52,689 nt of DNA. It comes from an uncultured Clostridia bacterium (GTDB taxonomy: Bacteria > Bacillota > Clostridia > Oscillospirales > JAAYOS01). Below the pieces are notes generated by a model. It saw only the letters and a list, made by a program, of their open reading frames with translations. It made no database searches and was not told where the DNA came from. This document shows, one piece after another, positions 16,276 through 25,099 of the stretch (the first letter of the stretch is position 1; every line of letters starts with the position of its first letter). Position numbers and translations under genes: made by a program. The stretch is taken from assembly GCA_944387575.1 (NCBI GenBank), contig CALXFK010000016.1, positions 1 to 52,689 of the forward strand, read 5' to 3'.

Positions 16276-17784
16276 TTACTTTCTCTGTCCATTCCCACTC
16301 GGCTCATCTGGGACAGTCGACTCGTCCGCACCATTCTGCGCTCGTCTCGTGCTCTTTCTCTCCTCCACCTCAGCTTTAGGCAACGTAAAGCGCATGGTCG
16401 TGCGCGCGCCGTCGGTCTCGCACCACACATCCTCGTTGTGACGCGCCATTATCTGCTTGACAAGATACAGCCCAAGTCCGAGTCCCTCGGTCTTACGCGA
16501 ACGGTCTGCCTTGTGGAACCGCTCAAATATGCGCTCTCTCTCGTCGGGCGAAATCGGACGACCTACGTCACTCACAGAAAATACTACCTTTCCTCCTACC
16601 TCCGAAATATCCAGAGTTATCATTGAACCCTCGTCAGAATACTTTACGGCGTTATCCAGCAAGTTATATATAACTCTTGTTATACCATCAGTATTCGCGA
16701 CTACCTTTACTGGGGCGTCAAACATAACATCAACGTCGAGTTTTCGGTCGGTGATTTTCTTTTCCTGACTTAGAAGCACCTTTCGGGCAAGCTCACAGAG
16801 GTCGAATATCTCATACCTCTCCTCGCCACCTTCGGCGGCTTCGACACGGCTTATCTCGAGCATTTCGCTTATTAGGCGGTTGAGGCGTTTGACCTCAGAG
16901 GAGACGATCTTGAGATAGTCCTCCTGTTTGGACTGAGGAATGACCCCGTCGAGGATACCATCTACATATCCACCAATCGATGTCATCGGCGTCTTAAGCT
17001 CGTGTGAGATGTTGGCAACAAAGTCGCGTCTGCGTTCCTCAGACCTCTCAAGAGACGCCGCCATGTTATTAAATGAGACTGCAAGCTCGTGGATCTCTAT
17101 ATTGTTGCTCTGTTCCTCGACCCGTGCCTTTAAGTTTCCACGTGCAAACTCGCGGCTGGCTTCCGCGACCCTTCCAAGCGGACGAGTGAGCCTGCGGGTG
17201 TAGTAGAACGCCCACAAACAGCTCACAAACGTCACAAACGTGCCTACCCATATGAGAATATAAAGTAACCGCATTATCATCGCGCGGATGTCCGCGACTT
17301 CAGTTGACACGAAAACCGCACCCATCGTGTTTCCGAATGCGGAGATCACCGGCATGCCTACGCTGAGATAATCTGACGAGTACAGACCGCCAAGGCTTCC
17401 CACCCCTGAATACTTCCCGCTGAGTATGACCTGCCCGATGACATCAGGACCCACCTGGAGGTGGTTTGCGTCCATGTTATCGGTGTCCGAACTCGACAGT
17501 ACACGCCCAGTCACGTCGCAGATGATAATGTGATAACCCGAAACCTCCGAAACGAGGTTTAAATATCCCGCAAATCTGCTGTTTCCCTTAAGTGAACCGA
17601 GGACTGTCAGAGGCGTCGCCATGTCCGAGATCCTCGCCGCACTTGCATGGAGGCTGGCGGTGCGGCTGCCAATATTTGTTCTGTACGCTATTATTCCGAA
17701 CGCCGCTCCAAGTACGACAAAACTGAGCAACAACATAGATGCCGTTGCACCGAATATGCGGGAAAATGTAGAACGCATACGCAT
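16276..17784 (-). CDS. Two-component sensor histidine kinase
   Basis: The 502-aa membrane kinase has transmembrane helix 1 (about 12-34) and an extracytoplasmic sensor of about 130 residues. Helix 2 (about 168-190), a HAMP linker, HisKA with phospho-acceptor FVANISHELKTPMTS, and HATPase follow (N box VIYNLLDNAVKYS, F box IFERFHKADRS, G2 box GLGLGLYLV). The G1 box reads SDVGRPIS, where DxGxG is usual, so the second glycine is replaced by proline. The order resembles PhoR/VicK-like kinases, but no PAS domain is evident. The tail after about 460 is hydrophilic and probably disordered. The ATG directly follows the response-regulator stop (TAAATG), so the pair is co-translated. The signal is unknown. 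Confidence 0.9.
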   Translation of the reverse strand: MRMRSTFSRIFGATASMLLLSFVVLGAAFGIIAYRTNIGSRTASLHASAARISDMATPLTVLGSLKGNSRFAGYLNLVSEVSGYHIIICDVTGRVLSSSDTDNMDANHLQVGPDVIGQVILSGKYSGVGSLGGLYSSDYLSVGMPVISAFGNTMGAVFVSTEVADIRAMIMRLLYILIWVGTFVTFVSCLWAFYYTRRLTRPLGRVAEASREFARGNLKARVEEQSNNIEIHELAVSFNNMAASLERSEERRRDFVANISHELKTPMTSIGGYVDGILDGVIPQSKQEDYLKIVSSEVKRLNRLISEMLEISRVEAAEGGEERYEIFDLCELARKVLLSQEKKITDRKLDVDVMFDAPVKVVANTDGITRVIYNLLDNAVKYSDEGSMITLDISEVGGKVVFSVSDVGRPISPDERERIFERFHKADRSRKTEGLGLGLYLVKQIMARHNEDVWCETDGARTTMRFTLPKAEVEERKSTRRAQNGADESTVPDEPSGNGQRK

Positions 17785-18468
17785 TTAGCCGTCCACCTCG
17801 AATTTATATCCGACTCCCCAAACAGTTTTCAGCCGCCACTTTTCGCTTGCTCCCTCCAACTTTTCACGGAGCCGTTTGATGTGGACATCGACTGTGCGAC
17901 TATCACCGAAGTAATCGAAACCCCACACTTCGTCAAGAAGCTGATCTCGCGTATAGACCCGGTTGGGGGAGGAGGCGAGAAAGAACAGTAGCTCAAGTTC
18001 CTTGGGCGGAGTGTCCACCTTCTTGCCGCATACGGTGAGTTCGAAGCTCTCCATATCTATAACAATGTTTTCGAATGTCAGCCGGCGTGGTTTCTCTGCC
18101 GCGCCGCCGGTGCGCCGTAACACCGCGTATACGCGCGCGATGACCTCTTTCATTTCAAACGGTTTTACGACATAGTCGTCCGCGCCCATCTGCAGCCCGA
18201 CGACCTTGTCACCGAGCTCGCCCTTTGCGGTGAGCATTATTACTGGTGTCTGAGACTCGGCGCGTATCTCACTCAAAACACCCCATCCGTCCAGTTTAGG
18301 AAGCATGACGTCGAGCAGCACCATGTCAGGGGAGAAGCTCTTGAACTTTGCAAGCGCATCCTCTCCGTCGCCCGCGGTCATCGTCTCAAATCCTTCGCGT
18401 TCCATATAGAGCGTGAGAAGCTCGGATATATTCTCGTCGTCCTCAACTATAAGCAGCTTCCTTGCCAT
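17785..18468 (-). CDS. OmpR/PhoB-family response regulator
   Basis: The 227-aa protein has a receiver domain with acidic pocket VEDDE (about 8-12), phosphorylation site LLDVMLP (Asp52 or nearby), the conserved Thr in MLTAK and Lys in VKPFE. A winged-helix DNA-binding domain follows, ending RLREKLEG and TVWGVGYKFE. It is the partner of the kinase immediately downstream. The ATG has GAGAGGTG upstream. A TATAAT on the minus strand (18531-18526) may be its -10 box but has no good -35 box, as expected for an activator-dependent, perhaps autoregulated promoter. Confidence 0.94.
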   Translation of the reverse strand: MARKLLIVEDDENISELLTLYMEREGFETMTAGDGEDALAKFKSFSPDMVLLDVMLPKLDGWGVLSEIRAESQTPVIMLTAKGELGDKVVGLQMGADDYVVKPFEMKEVIARVYAVLRRTGGAAEKPRRLTFENIVIDMESFELTVCGKKVDTPPKELELLFFLASSPNRVYTRDQLLDEVWGFDYFGDSRTVDVHIKRLREKLEGASEKWRLKTVWGVGYKFEVDG

Positions 18469-18587
18469 AAATTACACCTCTCGAACCGGCGCATATAACG
18501 CGCCAATATTATTTACTATACTGTCATTATACTACATGTCGCGCCGCTTGGGTTAATTTTCTGTAAATATTAAACTGGAAGATACAA

Positions 18588-18616
18588 TTTCCGTGCAATA
18601 TTATTATTGGTATAAT
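18588..18616 (+). promoter_or_regulatory. Extended -10 promoter of the glmU-pth-mfd-queG run
   Basis: TGGTATAAT (18608-18616) is an extended -10 element; the -35 position (TTTCCG 18588-18593, 17-bp spacer) is weak. It lies in the 214-bp divergent gap to the response-regulator gene, which otherwise holds AT-rich sequence and a GGCGC/GCGCC inverted repeat (18488-18504). Confidence 0.6.
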
Positions 18617-18682
18617 TGTGTACCTATGGTATACTTTTAGGCGTATAAATTTTTCCATTACCATTTTTGGAGGATGACTACC

Positions 18683-19783
18683 ATGTCTGTAAAAAACCGT
18701 GCCGCGATAGTGCGTATCGGTAACAGCGATGCTCTAGCGCTCTTTTCTGCCGACCTGCTCTGGCGTCCGGTGGGTGCTGTTCTTGCTGATGCGCTTGTAG
18801 GAGCTGGCGTGGAGCGGCTTCTCATTGTTACTAATGAGGCTCCTCCTGAGAGCCTTCTGTCCGCCGCTCATGAGACCTGCCTCATCCCTCATGGAGCGCG
18901 CGACCGCTACATCGACTTTATCCGCGATACCGACGCAGCCGTGTTTTTTACACTTCCCGCTCTCATAGACGCCGAGCCGCTCTCCGAGCTTTTCTCCTGC
19001 GCCGCGCATCTCGGTCCCACAATTCTCACCTCCGGCGGAGAGCATGTCGCGTTTGGTCTCTCCGGTTCCGCACTGGTAGAGGGTCACGAACTGCTTGACA
19101 ATATTATTGCGGACTGCCCCTCAGGGTTTCGCGTGCTCGAGCACACGAGCGGCGGTCTGTGCATGCCGGTGCGCAACCTTAGCGAGCTGAGTCGCGCGGA
19201 AAATCTATGCCGCGACCGGGTCAACGCGCGGCTGATGGCATCCGGCGTGCGCATAATAGGACCGGAGACCTGCTACATCGCAGAGGACGCTCAGATAGAG
19301 CCGGGCGCCACCATTCTTCCCGGCACGATAATCCGCACCGGTTGCTCGGTCGGTGCGGGGACTCAACTTGGTCCGTATGTGTATATCCGCGAGCACTGCC
19401 ATATCGGACGTGGCTGCCGCATAGGTGACTTCGTCGAGCTTAAAAACGCCAATATTGCAGACGGCACAAAGGTCTCGCATCTGACATACGTGGGAGACGC
19501 GGACGTCGGCGAGCGGGTAAACTTCGGCTGCGGCACCGTCACCGTAAATTACAACGGCGGCACCAAGAGCCGTACCGTGATAGGCGACGACGCCTTCATC
19601 GGATGCAATACCAATCTTGTCGCACCGGTCACCGTCGGAGCACGCGCATATACCGCTGCTGGGTCGACGGTCACGCACGACGTCCCCGAGGGTGCGCTCG
19701 CGATAAGCCGCTCTCATCAGGTCAACAAAGAGGGATACGGCGACCGGCTCATGAAAAAGTTTAAAGAGGAAAAGAAACAGTAG
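18683..19783 (+). CDS. GlmU homologue with intact acetyltransferase but degenerate uridylyltransferase domain
   Basis: The 366-aa protein aligns with GlmU, which is usually about 450-460 aa. The C-terminal left-handed beta-helix is well kept from about residue 185: SHLTYVGDADVG with the catalytic His (H266), FGCGTVTVNYNG, IGDDAFIGCNTNLVAPVTVG and ALAISRSHQVNKEG. It should acetylate glucosamine-1-phosphate or a related sugar. The N-terminal half (1 to about 180) keeps a trace of the nucleotidyltransferase fold (GAVLADALVGAGVERLLIV, then RAENLCRDRVNARL). It lacks the LAAGxGTRM signature and the nucleotide and metal ligands. UTP-transfer activity is therefore unlikely, and UDP-GlcNAc synthesis would need a separate enzyme. 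Start 18683 has GGAGG 9 bp upstream; ATG 18674 abuts that site. pth follows after 1 bp. Confidence 0.8.
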   Translation: MSVKNRAAIVRIGNSDALALFSADLLWRPVGAVLADALVGAGVERLLIVTNEAPPESLLSAAHETCLIPHGARDRYIDFIRDTDAAVFFTLPALIDAEPLSELFSCAAHLGPTILTSGGEHVAFGLSGSALVEGHELLDNIIADCPSGFRVLEHTSGGLCMPVRNLSELSRAENLCRDRVNARLMASGVRIIGPETCYIAEDAQIEPGATILPGTIIRTGCSVGAGTQLGPYVYIREHCHIGRGCRIGDFVELKNANIADGTKVSHLTYVGDADVGERVNFGCGTVTVNYNGGTKSRTVIGDDAFIGCNTNLVAPVTVGARAYTAAGSTVTHDVPEGALAISRSHQVNKEGYGDRLMKKFKEEKKQ

Positions 19784-19784
19784 T

Positions 19785-20408
19785 ATGCTCTTCCGTTTTC
19801 GCCAGCGCACCGGCGGGTTCGACTGGATAATAGCCGGGCTTGGAAATCCCGGCATGAAGTATGACAAGTCCCGGCACAACACCGGGTTTCACGCGCTCGA
19901 CATGCTCGCCGAACGGCTTGGCGCAGACGTACGCAGCGCACGTTTCAACGCACTCACCGGTGAGATTACCTGTGCCTCTCCTGGTACCGAAGGGGGTAGG
20001 GCAAGAGTCCTGCTCCTAAAACCGCTCACCTATATGAATCTCAGCGGGAAATCGGTAGCTGAGGCGGCGAAGTTTTACAAAATCCCACCCGAGCACATCA
20101 TTATAATGTTTGATGACATAAGTCTCCCGCCCGGTCGCCTGCGCGTCAGAGCCTCCGGCTCGGCTGGCGGGCACAACGGTTTGAAATCGCTGATCTCCGA
20201 GCTGCACAGCGACGCATTTCCTCGCGTCAAGATCGGAGTGGGGGAGAACCAGTATCCCGACCTCGCCGATTGGGTGCTCGCTGCGCCTTCGCCGGATGAC
20301 AGGGCACGCATAGATAAGGCGTGTTCGGCTGCGGGTGAGGCTGCGCTCACATTGATCTCTGACGGGGCTCAGGCTGCCGCCGCAAAATTCAACGGACTCA
20401 GTTTTTAA
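19785..20408 (+). CDS. pth: Peptidyl-tRNA hydrolase
   Basis: The 207-aa enzyme frees tRNA from peptidyl-tRNAs that drop off the ribosome. Family motifs are IAGLGNPGMKYDKSRHNTGF with the catalytic His (about residue 31), KPLTYMNLSG, MFDDISLPPG and SAGGHNGLKSLI. The N-terminus has about 12 extra residues before the usual start; an alternative initiation closer to the core was not found. The glmU-like gene ends one base before its ATG and mfd begins 6 bp after its stop. The order glmU-pth-mfd matches the Bacillus region (glmU-prs-ctc-spoVC-mfd) with prs and ctc absent. Confidence 0.95.
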   Translation: MLFRFRQRTGGFDWIIAGLGNPGMKYDKSRHNTGFHALDMLAERLGADVRSARFNALTGEITCASPGTEGGRARVLLLKPLTYMNLSGKSVAEAAKFYKIPPEHIIIMFDDISLPPGRLRVRASGSAGGHNGLKSLISELHSDAFPRVKIGVGENQYPDLADWVLAAPSPDDRARIDKACSAAGEAALTLISDGAQAAAAKFNGLSF

Positions 20409-20414
20409 ACGGCT

Positions 20415-23400
20415 ATGAAACAACTTTTGTCCTCTATTCTGGATATTCCGGAAATTCGAAAGGCTGCTTCGGCTCTTGAGCGTGGAAGTACACCTCTAGC
20501 CATCGGTGGTCTGAACAGTGTACACAAAGCACATATTGCGGCGGCCCTCGCCTTTGCGTCCGGGCGGCCGCTTTTCCTCCTCTGCGCAGATGACCTCGAG
20601 GCTGAACGCCTCTGTTCGGATACCGCCGAACTGCTCGGGACATCCGCCCGCGTTCTCACCCCGCGCGAATTTACCTTTCACCGGGCGGACACCGTCTCCC
20701 GCGAATGGGAAAACCGGCGCGTCTCTATTCTCGCGCAGATGCGAAGGGCGGGCAGGGAGGACGGCGCATGCGTATTTGCCGCAAGCTATGAGGCGGCAAC
20801 AGCGCGCACCATCCCTCCTGAGAAATTTGACTCGCTCGCACTTGAACTGCGTCCGGGCATGTCGGTCACTCTCGACTCGCTCACCGATGCACTTATTTCC
20901 GCCGGATACAAGCGCTCCGCTCAGGTCGAAGGTGCGGGGCAGTTTTCGGTGCGCGGAGGAATCCTCGACTTCTTCTCTCCCGGTTCAGACTCGCCGGTCC
21001 GCATCGAACTTTGGGGGGATGAGGTGGATACCGTGTCTGCTTTCGACCCGTCCACACAGCGCCGCACCGTCACCCTTGACCATGTCGAACTTCTCCCGGC
21101 AGCCGAAACGCTGCCCTTCCTCGCCCCCGGCGGATATGCCGGGCTTGCGGAACAGCTCCGCACGCTATCGCAACAGCCAGGTACTTCTGACGCGCTCCGT
21201 TCAACTATGCTCGCCGACGCAGACATGTTTGAAAACGGCATGACCTTCCCCGCGGCGGACAGATGGAGCGATCTGATATATCCCGAACAGTGCTGCGCGC
21301 TTGACTATCTCCCGTCGGATACCCTCATCGCTTTTATCGACCATGCGCGCTCCGGAGAACGCGCAAAAAACCTCGGCTGGCAGTCAGGCGAGGATTTTCG
21401 TGCACTCAGTGAGAGTGGTCTTATCCATCCTAAATACGCCGAGTTCTATTTGGATATAAACAAACTGTATAAGACATTAGATAAATTCCCTTTTGTATAC
21501 CTGGATAGCTTTATAGGGGCAGCTTATCCGACGGCACCAGTGCTGCTTGAGACAGTCTCGGCAAAACAGCTCCCATCGTATGGTGGTAATCTTGAAACCG
21601 CAGTCGAGGATGTGAAGCACTACGCAGACGGTGGCACCGCAGTCGTACTGTTTAGCGCAAACGAGGCACGTGCTCGCAAGCTGGGTGAAATACTACTCGA
21701 CCGCGGAGTAAAATATTCTCTCGACTATGGACTTGAACGCCTCCCTGAGCCGGGGCAGGTGTGCATTGCGCTTGGCTCGCTTTCGGCGGGATTTGAGTAT
21801 CCGGCGTTGTCGCTTGCAGTGATAACCGAGGGTCAGCTCACAGCTCCCCAACGACCTCGCGGCAAACATGCAAAACGCGGCGGGCGGAATCGTGTACGCT
21901 CGTACACCGACCTCACTCCGGGTGACTATGTGGTCCACGAGCACCACGGTATCGGTCGTTTCTCCGGGATAGTCAAGATGGAGGTGGACGGCGTCTCGCG
22001 CGATTATATTAAGATCGCGTATCTTGGCGCGGATAATCTCTATGTCCCGGTCACGCAGCTCGATCTTGTTTCGAAGTATATAGGAAACGGCGGCGAGGAT
22101 TCGAACGTCCGCCTGAACAAACTTGGCGGAGCGGAGTGGAAAAAGCAAAAATCACGCGCAAAGGCGGCTGCAAAGGAGCTTGCTCACGAGCTAATAGAAC
22201 TCTATGCAGCACGCCGCCGCACGCCCGGATTCGCATTCGCAGAGGACGACGACATCCAGCGCGACTTCGAGAGCCGCTTTGAATATACCGAGACCGATGA
22301 CCAGCTCTCCGCCGCTGCTGACATAAAGAGGGATATGCAGAGTTCTTTCCCGATGGACCGGCTGCTCTGCGGCGACGTCGGCTTCGGAAAAACAGAGGTC
22401 GCCCTGCGGGCGGTGATGAAATGTGTCCTGTCCGGAAAACAGGCGGCTATCCTCGTTCCCACCACCGTGCTTGCTCAGCAGCATTTTCTCACAGCCACCC
22501 GTCGTTTTGCCGGGTTCCCAGTAAGTGTGGACGTGCTGAGCCGGTTTCGCACGCCCCTGCAGCAGAAAAAGACGTTAAATGCTCTCAAGACCGGGATGTG
22601 CGATGTAATAATCGGAACTCACCGTCTTATACAGAAGGACGTAATATTCAAAGACCTCGGGCTTCTTATTATAGACGAGGAGCAGCGCTTCGGGGTCACA
22701 CACAAGGAAAAACTGAAGGAAATTTCAAAGAGCGTAGACGTTCTCACCCTGTCCGCGACCCCGATCCCGCGCACGCTCAATATGGCACTCAGTGGGATAC
22801 GCGACATGAGCTCGCTTGAGGAGGCTCCGCGCGATCGCCATCCGGTACAGACCTACGTGCTAGAACAGGATGAAGGAGTAATCCTCGACGCCATTCGCCG
22901 TGAGATTGCCCGCGGCGGACAGGTATACTATCTCTACAACCGCGTCGAAACGATAGATGCCCGCGCAATGCACCTCGCGGAGAAACTTGATGGCATAAGC
23001 GTGGCGGTCGCACACGGGCAGATGCACGAGGGAGAACTCGCCTCGGTGATGAGCCGTCTCGAGGACGGCTCGATACAGGTTCTGGTATGTACAACGATAA
23101 TCGAGACCGGAATAGACGTTCCGAACGTAAACACTCTTATAGTCGAAGATGCCGACTACTATGGACTTGCTCAGCTCCACCAGCTCAGAGGCAGGGTGGG
23201 GCGTAGTCAGCGCCGCGCATACGCCTATCTTTGCTTCAAGCGAGGTAAGGTCCTGAGTGAAATAGCAGAAAAGCGGCTGAGTGCAATACGCGAATTTGCC
23301 GAATTCGGCGCTGGATTTAAAATAGCAATGCGCGACCTTGAGATACGTGGTGCGGGAAATGTGCTTGGTCACGCCCAGTCGGGTCACATGATGAACGTCG

Positions 23401-23924
23401 GATACGACATGTACCTCAAGCTGCTCGAGGAGGCGGTAGTCGAAGAACAGGGTGGCGATACCGCCGTACTCACCGACTGTACTGCTGATATCCTCGTCTC
23501 CGCCGGTATTCCCGAAAACTATGTTGCGGACGCGGGTCAGCGTATGGACCTGTACCGCCGTATCGCGCTTGTGCGCACCGAGGAGGACGCAAGCGACCTC
23601 ATTGACGAACTCTGCGATAGATATGGTGACATGCCATCCAGCGTTTACACGCTCATTCGTATCGCGCGGCTGCGGGCGGAAGCCGCCGCCGTCCAGGTGT
23701 CCGATATCTCGCAGAAGTCTAACCGCATCCTCTTCTCTCTTGCGCGCCCGGATATTCGCGCGATCAGTGCCCTCTGCGGCGAGCGGAGATGGCGTGGTCG
23801 GCTGTTCTTCAGCGCGGGCGAGAAACCTGCGCTCACACTCAAGCTGGAAGGTGCCTCTCCTCTCGACGAAGCTGAAGCTATAATCTCCGGTCTCGGTACA
23901 TTTGCGGGTGGCGCAGATGAATAA
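20415..23924 (+). CDS. mfd: Mfd, transcription-repair coupling factor
   Basis: The 1169-aa protein has the full Mfd layout. The UvrB-like N-terminal domains include GGILDFFSPG and PVRIELWGDEVD. The RNA-polymerase-interacting domain is around GDYVVHEHHGIGRFSG. The RecG-like translocase has Walker A GDVGFGKTEVALRA, DEEQ in IIDEEQRFGV, LSATPIPRTLNMAL, motif IV-VI segments TIIETGIDVPN and QLRGRVGRS. The translocation segment and a C-terminal D7 domain follow. It removes RNA polymerase stalled at lesions and recruits UvrA. The length is normal (about 1150). The run of translation and repair genes is typical for Firmicutes. The stop overlaps the queG-like start by 8 bp. Confidence 0.97.
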   Translation: MKQLLSSILDIPEIRKAASALERGSTPLAIGGLNSVHKAHIAAALAFASGRPLFLLCADDLEAERLCSDTAELLGTSARVLTPREFTFHRADTVSREWENRRVSILAQMRRAGREDGACVFAASYEAATARTIPPEKFDSLALELRPGMSVTLDSLTDALISAGYKRSAQVEGAGQFSVRGGILDFFSPGSDSPVRIELWGDEVDTVSAFDPSTQRRTVTLDHVELLPAAETLPFLAPGGYAGLAEQLRTLSQQPGTSDALRSTMLADADMFENGMTFPAADRWSDLIYPEQCCALDYLPSDTLIAFIDHARSGERAKNLGWQSGEDFRALSESGLIHPKYAEFYLDINKLYKTLDKFPFVYLDSFIGAAYPTAPVLLETVSAKQLPSYGGNLETAVEDVKHYADGGTAVVLFSANEARARKLGEILLDRGVKYSLDYGLERLPEPGQVCIALGSLSAGFEYPALSLAVITEGQLTAPQRPRGKHAKRGGRNRVRSYTDLTPGDYVVHEHHGIGRFSGIVKMEVDGVSRDYIKIAYLGADNLYVPVTQLDLVSKYIGNGGEDSNVRLNKLGGAEWKKQKSRAKAAAKELAHELIELYAARRRTPGFAFAEDDDIQRDFESRFEYTETDDQLSAAADIKRDMQSSFPMDRLLCGDVGFGKTEVALRAVMKCVLSGKQAAILVPTTVLAQQHFLTATRRFAGFPVSVDVLSRFRTPLQQKKTLNALKTGMCDVIIGTHRLIQKDVIFKDLGLLIIDEEQRFGVTHKEKLKEISKSVDVLTLSATPIPRTLNMALSGIRDMSSLEEAPRDRHPVQTYVLEQDEGVILDAIRREIARGGQVYYLYNRVETIDARAMHLAEKLDGISVAVAHGQMHEGELASVMSRLEDGSIQVLVCTTIIETGIDVPNVNTLIVEDADYYGLAQLHQLRGRVGRSQRRAYAYLCFKRGKVLSEIAEKRLSAIREFAEFGAGFKIAMRDLEIRGAGNVLGHAQSGHMMNVGYDMYLKLLEEAVVEEQGGDTAVLTDCTADILVSAGIPENYVADAGQRMDLYRRIALVRTEEDASDLIDELCDRYGDMPSSVYTLIRIARLRAEAAAVQVSDISQKSNRILFSLARPDIRAISALCGERRWRGRLFFSAGEKPALTLKLEGASPLDEAEAIISGLGTFAGGADE

Positions 23925-24759
23925 CAACGTTTACCATTCCAATATCTACAAATTTGTAAAACATGAATTTGAAAAGCGCGGCGCCGTATCCTTCGGTGCG
24001 TCGCGCTTTTCCCGCATACCGCTGCTTCCGCGCGGAAAAGAACTCACTTCCGGCGGAAAAACACTCTTCTGCGGTACATTTCCATACTACGCTGGAGAGG
24101 ACTATCCTGCAAATATATCTCTATACGCAAGGGGAACAGACTACCACCATGTCGTCGGTCAGACCCTCCGTGAAATCTGTAACTCACTGCGTGAAGCATT
24201 CCCAGACGCGTCGTTCACACCGTTTTGCGACAGCGCGGCATTTGACGAAGTTACCGCAGCACGTCTCTGTGGTGCCGCAATGACCGGTACAAACCGCCTT
24301 GCAATCGTAGACAAATGTGGGAGCTATGTCTTTCTCGGGTTCATACTCACCGATGCGCCTGTCGATCTACCCGACCTCGACGCCGGAAGCTGCATCAACT
24401 GTATGCGCTGCTTATCCGCCTGCCCGACCGGAGCTCTCACCTCCCAGGGGGTAAACATCTCTCTCTGCCTGTCCTCGTTGAGTCAGCGGAAGGGTGAATT
24501 AACCGAGAAAGAGTGCGAATATTTACGGCACTCATCGCTCATATGGGGGTGCGACGAGTGCCAGCGGGTATGCCCTTACAACTCTACGCCTCCGCTTACC
24601 CGTATACTTGCATTTCACGACAAAATACCGTTTCTCTCTCTTTCAGAGCTGGATGGGCTCTCAAATCGTGATTTTAATTTAAAATATTCCTACCGTGCCT
24701 TTACCTGGCGTGGAGTTGCTCCTCTTTTGAGAAATCTACGACTTAAAAAAAATAAATAA
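23917..24759 (+). CDS. QueG-like iron-sulfur protein (epoxyqueuosine reductase family), divergent
   Basis: The 280-aa protein has two ferredoxin-type cysteine sets, CINCMRCLSACPTGAL (about 163-178) and CDECQRVCPYN (about 212-222), in the spacing of QueG. QueG is the cobalamin and [4Fe-4S] enzyme that makes queuosine-34 in tRNA. An N-terminal DUF1730-like region contains CDSAAFDEVTAARLCGAA where QueG has a catalytic Asp region and an AGLGWIGKN-type segment. The latter is poorly conserved here (MTGTNRLAIVDKCGSY). It is also shorter than E. coli QueG, lacking the C-terminal HEAT-like part. ATG 23917 is chosen; TTG 23902 and GTG 23908 are alternatives. It could be a different B12-dependent or Fe-S reductase. 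Confidence 0.65.
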   Translation: MNNNVYHSNIYKFVKHEFEKRGAVSFGASRFSRIPLLPRGKELTSGGKTLFCGTFPYYAGEDYPANISLYARGTDYHHVVGQTLREICNSLREAFPDASFTPFCDSAAFDEVTAARLCGAAMTGTNRLAIVDKCGSYVFLGFILTDAPVDLPDLDAGSCINCMRCLSACPTGALTSQGVNISLCLSSLSQRKGELTEKECEYLRHSSLIWGCDECQRVCPYNSTPPLTRILAFHDKIPFLSLSELDGLSNRDFNLKYSYRAFTWRGVAPLLRNLRLKKNK

Positions 24760-24760
24760 A

Positions 24761-24815
24761 AAAGTTTTCCACACTATCCTGCGGATTCCTCAGGGAAAAC
24801 AGTGTGGAAAACTTT
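24761..24815. terminator. Inverted repeat, queG-like terminator or DnaA-box pair
   Basis: A perfect 15-bp inverted repeat (24761-24775 with 24801-24815) with a 25-nt loop begins just after the queG-like stop. Each arm contains TTTTCCACA. As RNA it would terminate transcription on either strand (A/T-rich arm ends); as DNA it is a pair of opposed DnaA-box-like motifs. Confidence 0.6.
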
Positions 24816-25069
24816 AAAGCTTACTTTTACCAAAAATTTGTATTTACTTTTGCGCAGAGCCTTAGGAAAAGTACGGCATAAAACGATGAGTTTTGCACAG
24901 CCTTGTGTTGACAGTTTTCTATTGCGCCATGCGGTATAGAGCGTTTTTTCCGCAAATCAGCGCAGACTACTTACGCTTTTACTTTTTTAAAAGGATTTAT
25001 TTCTTTAATAGCTCAGGAAATAACGCATTATGTCATTCAAACTGTGGAAAAGGTGCTAAACCTGGTTTC

Positions 25070-25099
25070 TTGACCGGAAAGAGGAAAGCGTGATATAAT
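25070..25099 (+). promoter_or_regulatory. Strong sigma-A promoter of dnaN-recF-remB
   Basis: TTGACC (25070-25075), an 18-bp spacer and TGATATAAT (25091-25099), which combines an extended -10 TG with a perfect TATAAT. The nearest TTTTCCACA motif ends 18 bp upstream of the -35 box, where DnaA could repress. Confidence 0.8.

Noticed and set aside
18469..18682. oriC in the divergent gap between the response regulator and glmU-like genes
   Set aside because: Gene orientation diverges here, but there are no DnaA-box-like motifs and C still exceeds G in sampled lines of mfd to the right.
22098..22120. A tRNA T-loop-like GATTCGAACGTCC string
   Set aside because: It lies within mfd and no cloverleaf can be drawn around it.
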